Below, in pieces: positions 59,635-64,000 of a stretch of 64,000 nt of DNA; the stretch's first letter is position 1, and each line of letters opens with the position of its first letter. The DNA lies in assembly GCF_009687865.1 (NCBI RefSeq), contig NZ_BLAE01000029.1:62001-126000 (forward strand), given 5' to 3'. The notes beneath the pieces were generated by a model. That model was not told the origin of the DNA. It made no database searches and saw only the letters and a list, made by a program, of their open reading frames with translations. Both the position numbers and the translations under genes were made by a program. The stretch is from Acrocarpospora macrocephala. GTDB lineage: Bacteria; Actinomycetota; Actinomycetes; Streptosporangiales; Streptosporangiaceae.

Positions 59635-59678
59635 GCATTTTTCGGTGTGATCCGGATATTTCCGGGCAGTGGAGGCCG

Positions 59679-62600
59679 GTGGCCGAACCCACCGAGAGTC
59701 GCCGGGGCGAGCTGATCGAGTCCGCTCAGGCCCGCTGGATCGCCGCCCTGACCGACCTGGGCGGGCGAAACACGCTGCTCTACTACAAGGATCGCAGGGC
59801 GGGCACGCTCGACCTCGCGGACGCCGATCCCATCGCCCTCGAACGGTTCCTGCGCACCGGATCGGCCCGTCTCAGCCGGCTGTTCACGGACGCCGACGTC
59901 AGGGCCGACGCGATCCGCCGCGTGCAGGCCATCCACCGCAAGGCACGCGAACTGCTCGAAGAACGCGGCATCCGTGCCGGATACCTCGCCACCAGCATGG
60001 CCCGCTGGGACGAATTGTTCCTCGAACCGGCGGCCCCCGTACTGCTGCGCGGCCTGACCATCACGCCGACCCGCGCCAGACACGACGATTTCGAGCTTGC
60101 CCTGGACGACGAAGAGGAGCTCAACCCCGTCCTGGTGCACAAGCTCGCCACCATGTACGGCGCCGCGGTGACCAGCACCGCCGACCTCGCACGCGCCGCC
60201 GAACTCGCCGAGATCCCCGGATTCGAGATCCTCCCCAGGCAGGTCATCGGCACCTTCACCTACGCCAAACTGCCCATGGTCAGGGACATGCAGGCAGCCG
60301 GCGAACTGCTCGCCGACAGCGACATCGTGGCCGCGATCGCCGGCGACCCGGAGGCCCAGGAACTCCTGCTGGCCACCGATACCTTCCCCGCCATCGACGA
60401 CACCCCCGAATCCGACTACTCCGTACTCGACGCGGACTCCTCCCAGCGCAGCGCCATCGACGCCGTGCTCGCCGGGCGCAGCCTCGTCATCCACGGCCCA
60501 CCCGGCACCGGCAAGAGCCAGACGATCGCCAACCTCATCGCCGCTCTGGTGGCCCGGGGCCGGAAGATCCTTTTCGTGGCCGAGAAACGGGCCGCCATCG
60601 ACGCCGTACTGTCCCGGCTGAAGGGTGCCGGGCTCGGCGACATGGCGATCGACATCCACGAGGGCACCAGGGACAGGCAGCGCATCGCCAAGGACCTCGG
60701 CACCACCCTCGACCTGGCCGCCCAGGTCGCCGGAACCGCCGACGAGGGCCCGCACCGCCGCCTGGCCGAACGCCAGAAGCGCCTCAACCAGCACGTCACC
60801 GCATTGCACGAGGTGCACGAGCCGTGGGGGGTGACCGCCTTCGAGGTCCAGTCCGCGCTGCTCGGCATCCCGGCCGAAGCCCGCACTCCTGTACGGCTCG
60901 CGCTGTCGGAACGCATGAGCCGCGAAGCCGCCGACCGTATCCGCGACGACCTGCGGGAGTTCGCTCACCTCGGCGGATTCACCCTGCGCCCACGCGCCAC
61001 CTCCTGGTACGGCGCGGCCCTGCGCACCCCGCTCGACGCCCGGCTCGCCATGGACATGGTCACCCAGCTCACGACGGTCACCCTGCCGATGCTGGCCGAC
61101 CGCCTCGGCCGGGCCTGCGACGAACTGGGCCTGACCCCGCCGAGTTCCTATCCCGCCCAGCTGGCCGTGCTCGAACTGCTGTCCGGCATCGCCCGCACCC
61201 ACGAGCTGTTCGACCCGGCCGTGTACGGCTCCAGCCCCGCCGACCTGGCCGCCGCGACCGGCGAAGGGGCCGAGCTCGGCCTGCGGGACCGGTTCCGGCT
61301 GCGCCGCCAGGCTCAGGCGTTGTGGATCGGCCCGCCGAAGGCTCCCCGCGAGGACCTGCACACCGCGCTCGTCTCCGCCGCCGCTCAACTGGCCGGGTGG
61401 GAGTATCTCCGTACCAAAGCGGGACTGCCCCGCCTTCCGTCCGGTTTCGCGGAGCTGCTGTCCCTCGGAGAGCAGAGCGAGCAGGAGCTGGCCGCGCTCC
61501 GCCGGTACGTCCGGATTCCGCCCGACGTTGAGCCGGTCCTGGCCGGGCTCGCCGCCGACCGGGACACCCCGTGGAAGCTACCGCGCCTCTACGAGCTCGG
61601 CGTGCGATTCGACGCCCTCGGCCTCGGCCCGCTCCTGGACGGTCTGGCCCGCAGGGAAGCCGGGCCCAGCCTGGCCGCACAGGTCTTCGACCACGCCTGG
61701 TACGCCACCGTCCTGGACCACATCCGGGTCCGCGACCCCCGCTACGCTGCCTACGACGGCGCGGCCCTCGACGAGATCGCCGGCGAGTTCCAGGTCGACG
61801 ACGTACGGCACCTGGCCGCCAACCGGACCCGGGTCCGCCGCGCTTGGGCCGGACGGGTCCGCGAGGCCGAGGACCGCCACCCCCTGCAGGCCCGGGTGAT
61901 CCGCAAGCAGGCCGCGGTCCGCCGCGGCCACCTGCCGCTGCGCCGCCTCCTGGACCAGGCCGGGGACGTCCTGTTCGCGCTCAAGCCATGCTGGGCGATG
62001 TCGCCGCTGATGGTCAGCCAGGTGCTGCCCCTGGCCCGGCTCTTCGACGTCGTCATCTTCGACGAGGCCAGCCAGGTCGTGCCTGCCGACGCCATCCCGT
62101 CGATCATGCGCGGCCACCAGATCGTGGTCGCAGGGGACGACCGCCAGCTGCCGCCCACCAACTTCTTCCGCCAGGTCGGCGACGAGGAGGCCGAGGACGA
62201 CATGGACGACCTCGTCTCGTTCGGCGCTGGCTTCGAATCGGTCCTCGACGCCCTCCGCCCGCTGCTCCCCACCTGCCCGCTGACCTGGCACTACCGCAGC
62301 CGCGACGAACGGCTTGTGGCGTTCTCCAACACCCGCATCTACGGCGGCGCGCTGACCACCTTCCCCGGCGTGTCCCGCGACGACTGCCTGACGCACGTCG
62401 TGGTCAGCCAGACCCCGGACAAGGGCCAGGAGACCTCGGTGACCGCCGAGGTCGACAAGGTCGTGGATCTGATCCTGGACCATGCCTCGACCCGGCCCGA
62501 GGAGTCCCTCGGCGTGATCGCCCTCGGCCTGCGGCACGCCGAACGCATCGACGCCGAGCTGCGCGCCCGCCTCACCCACCGCCCCGACGTGGAAGGCTTC

Positions 62601-63347
62601 TTCAGCGAGGACCAGGCCGAGCCGTTCTTCGTGAAGAACCTCGAACGCGTCCAAGGCGACGAACGTGACGCGATCATCTTGTCCATCGGGTACGGCAAGC
62701 ACCCCGACGGCCGGATGCGCTACCAGTGGGGCCCGCTGCTGCGCGACGGCGGCGAACGGCGGCTCAACGTGGCCGCCACCCGAGCCAAACGCCGGCTCAC
62801 CCTGGTCAGCTCGTTCTCCAGCCATGACGTCGACCCGGACCGGCTGACCAAGGCCGGGGCCCGGCTGCTGGCCGACTACCTCACCTACGCCGGATCCGGC
62901 GGCACCGCCGCGGACGCCTCAGGACGCGACGACCTCGACCCGTTCCAGGCCGACGTACGAGACCAGCTGGCCGCGCTCGGGATCAGCGTCGTCCCGCAGT
63001 ACGGCGTCGGGGGCTACCGCGTCGACTTCGCGGCCACCCACCCCGACGACCCCAGCCAGATGATCCTCGCCATCGAAACCGACGGCACCTCCTACCGCGC
63101 CTCCCGCAGCGTCCGCGACCGCGACCGGCTCCGCAAGGAGCATCTCGAACGCCTCGGCTGGAGCTTCCACCGCGTCTGGTCCACCAACTGGTTCCACAAC
63201 CCCCAAGCCGAACTGGCCAAACTCCGCACCGCCTACGCCCAAGCCCTCGCCCGTACCCCCACCAAACCCCCCGACCCGACACCACACCCGCCCGCGACAA
63301 CCGACCTGGTTCCCCGCCCGCCCACACCGCTCGACCGCGATCCGTGA
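59679..63347 (+). CDS. DUF4011-type SF1 helicase with C-terminal PD-(D/E)XK-like nuclease domain
   Basis: GTG 59679 follows GGAGG closely and starts VAEPTESRRGELIES; 1222 residues. The N-terminal DUF4011-like part has ALTDLGGRNTLLYYKDRRAG. Walker A is GPPGTGKSQ (about 273-281), Walker B is VIFDEASQV (about 793), and motif III is VAGDDRQLPPT. Later helicase motifs include LTWHYRSRDERL, VQGDERDAIILS and NVAATRAKRRL. Residues about 1085-1185 form a restriction-endonuclease-like domain with YRVDFAATHP, the active-site-like AIETDG and RKEHLERLGWSFHRVWST. Stand-alone proteins of this build are often linked to phage defence; here that is inference. The tail is Pro-rich. Confidence 0.85.
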   Translation: MAEPTESRRGELIESAQARWIAALTDLGGRNTLLYYKDRRAGTLDLADADPIALERFLRTGSARLSRLFTDADVRADAIRRVQAIHRKARELLEERGIRAGYLATSMARWDELFLEPAAPVLLRGLTITPTRARHDDFELALDDEEELNPVLVHKLATMYGAAVTSTADLARAAELAEIPGFEILPRQVIGTFTYAKLPMVRDMQAAGELLADSDIVAAIAGDPEAQELLLATDTFPAIDDTPESDYSVLDADSSQRSAIDAVLAGRSLVIHGPPGTGKSQTIANLIAALVARGRKILFVAEKRAAIDAVLSRLKGAGLGDMAIDIHEGTRDRQRIAKDLGTTLDLAAQVAGTADEGPHRRLAERQKRLNQHVTALHEVHEPWGVTAFEVQSALLGIPAEARTPVRLALSERMSREAADRIRDDLREFAHLGGFTLRPRATSWYGAALRTPLDARLAMDMVTQLTTVTLPMLADRLGRACDELGLTPPSSYPAQLAVLELLSGIARTHELFDPAVYGSSPADLAAATGEGAELGLRDRFRLRRQAQALWIGPPKAPREDLHTALVSAAAQLAGWEYLRTKAGLPRLPSGFAELLSLGEQSEQELAALRRYVRIPPDVEPVLAGLAADRDTPWKLPRLYELGVRFDALGLGPLLDGLARREAGPSLAAQVFDHAWYATVLDHIRVRDPRYAAYDGAALDEIAGEFQVDDVRHLAANRTRVRRAWAGRVREAEDRHPLQARVIRKQAAVRRGHLPLRRLLDQAGDVLFALKPCWAMSPLMVSQVLPLARLFDVVIFDEASQVVPADAIPSIMRGHQIVVAGDDRQLPPTNFFRQVGDEEAEDDMDDLVSFGAGFESVLDALRPLLPTCPLTWHYRSRDERLVAFSNTRIYGGALTTFPGVSRDDCLTHVVVSQTPDKGQETSVTAEVDKVVDLILDHASTRPEESLGVIALGLRHAERIDAELRARLTHRPDVEGFFSEDQAEPFFVKNLERVQGDERDAIILSIGYGKHPDGRMRYQWGPLLRDGGERRLNVAATRAKRRLTLVSSFSSHDVDPDRLTKAGARLLADYLTYAGSGGTAADASGRDDLDPFQADVRDQLAALGISVVPQYGVGGYRVDFAATHPDDPSQMILAIETDGTSYRASRSVRDRDRLRKEHLERLGWSFHRVWSTNWFHNPQAELAKLRTAYAQALARTPTKPPDPTPHPPATTDLVPRPPTPLDRDP

Positions 63348-63481
63348 CGCGCAGTTCCGGCGGGTTCGCGTGGCCCTGCGGAACCTGGTGCGCCTGACAC
63401 CACGCGCAGTGTGGTAGGCCTCCTGCGGGCGCATCGCATATTCGCTCGTGATCCTCTGGCGCGGTCAATAACGTATGCCCC

Positions 63482-64000
63482 ATGCGAGGGCGGATCAGAA
63501 GAGATCGGAAGACGGACATCGTGAGGCTGCGCCATCATGCGGAGCTGATCCCACCGTACGACGGTGCGGTTATGGTGACGGCGGCGCCAGGTCCGGAGGG
63601 AGAAATGGTGGTCCTGTGGGCGTCGAAGGAGAACGCCGACGCCATCTCCGCACGGACTGTCCAGCCGGGCGGTGCGTCCTTTCCCGAGGCTCGTACGGCT
63701 GCGCCCGTCTCGGTGCATTTCGCCACGTACCGTCCCCATCTGGTGATGACGGTGCCCATCGCCGAGCAGTCACTCGCTCATACGTATGTCCAGCCGCTTC
63801 CCAGGGGAGATGTGCTCCTGGTGGGCGCCCGATGCCGTTTGCGTGATGGAGCAGCCGAGCCGAACGCCGCGATATACACCGTGGACGGCGAACTCGTGCG
63901 AGAGGGCGTTCTGGGAGACGGAATCGAAGACGTGCAGACCACCCCGTCCGGCGAGATATGGGTGAGCTATTTCGATGAAGGGGTGGTCGGCAACTTCGGG
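63482..64000 (+). CDS. Hypothetical protein, truncated by the window end
   Basis: An open frame from ATG 63482 (MRGRIRRDRKTDIVRLRHH) runs 173 codons to the last base without a stop, so the C-terminus is missing. The sequence is beta-rich with repeated patterns such as AIYTVDGELVREGVLGDGIEDVQTTPSGEIWVSYFDEG, which suggests a beta-propeller. There is no signal peptide. I do not recognise a family. The 134-bp gap before it shows no feature I can name. Confidence 0.65.
   Translation, partial: MRGRIRRDRKTDIVRLRHHAELIPPYDGAVMVTAAPGPEGEMVVLWASKENADAISARTVQPGGASFPEARTAAPVSVHFATYRPHLVMTVPIAEQSLAHTYVQPLPRGDVLLVGARCRLRDGAAEPNAAIYTVDGELVREGVLGDGIEDVQTTPSGEIWVSYFDEGVVGNFG

Noticed and set aside
59553-61388. 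A 611-codon open frame antisense to the helicase
   Set aside because: The low-complexity Gly/Val/Asp-rich translation is typical of the mirror of a high-GC gene; the + strand has intact helicase motifs over the same bases.
1-64000. Mobile elements, tRNA genes, prophage or integrase genes
   Set aside because: I looked for transposase or integrase-like proteins, tRNA-like cloverleafs and attachment-type repeats and saw none I could support; a profile search could still reveal a small one.

Overview
The window is a high-GC actinobacterial chromosome segment. Frequent GTG starts, ATGA/GTGA translational coupling, a class A RNase P RNA of streptomycete type and an SCO2521-2524-like cassette point to Actinomycetes. 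The gene content is compatible with Streptosporangiales, but that placement is an inference. I saw no transposase, integrase, tRNA, rRNA or CRISPR array.

Layout. (1) 1-8.0 kb: a CopC-like copper protein, a secreted GH18 chitinase with chitin-binding modules, and a large STAND NTPase carrying 14 WD40 repeats. (2) 8.0-10.5 kb: a three-gene operon of a Gfo/Idh/MocA oxidoreductase, a PmoA/DUF6807 protein and a cupin. (3) 10.6-24.5 kb: a xylan/beta-glucan utilisation locus with a secreted GH30 xylanase, a secreted alpha/beta hydrolase, a sugar ABC importer without its own ATPase, a LacI regulator, a cytosolic GH5, a five-module secreted GH10 xylanase and a cytosolic GH43. Three promoters here carry a pair of LacI-type operators (GAAASTTTC) exactly 20 bp apart. 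(4) 24.5-36.4 kb: a 176-bp intergenic tandem repeat, an S9 peptidase, and a tightly coupled catabolic operon of amidohydrolase, EamA exporter, acyl-CoA dehydrogenase, ThDP-dependent enzyme, amino-acid dehydrogenase and ADP-forming acyl-CoA synthetase. Several of these genes hold young in-frame tandem repeats. (5) 36.5-43.3 kb: a FAD oxidoreductase converging on a five-gene cassette of unknown function (SCO2524-2523-2522-2521-like plus a membrane protein). (6) 43.5-49.7 kb: a D-2-hydroxyacid dehydrogenase, a second ThDP enzyme lacking the insertions of the first, a TetR regulator, an orphan histidine kinase and an acyl-CoA synthetase. (7) 49.7-53.8 kb: a coupled operon of dipeptidase, M20 hydrolase, GNAT and N-succinylamino-acid-racemase-like enolase. 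It matches the irreversible D- to L-amino acid pathway known from Geobacillus. (8) 53.9-58.2 kb: conserved housekeeping genes: Nif3, a zinc-ribbon coiled-coil protein, an RNase HI/phosphatase fusion with a swollen linker, a GNAT, and rnpB with a clear promoter. (9) 58.3-64 kb: an XRE regulator, an aminoglycoside-phosphotransferase-like kinase, a large DUF4011-type helicase with a C-terminal nuclease domain, and a protein cut by the window edge.

How the parts work together. Secreted GH30 and GH10 would cut xylan, the ABC importer would take up oligosaccharides, and cytosolic GH43/GH5 would finish hydrolysis, with LacI gating the GH30, ABC and GH5 promoters. The least explained items are the SCO252x cassette, the cluster of in-frame repeat expansions at 24.8-36 kb (and again at 56 kb), and the helicase-nuclease at 59.7-63.3 kb.
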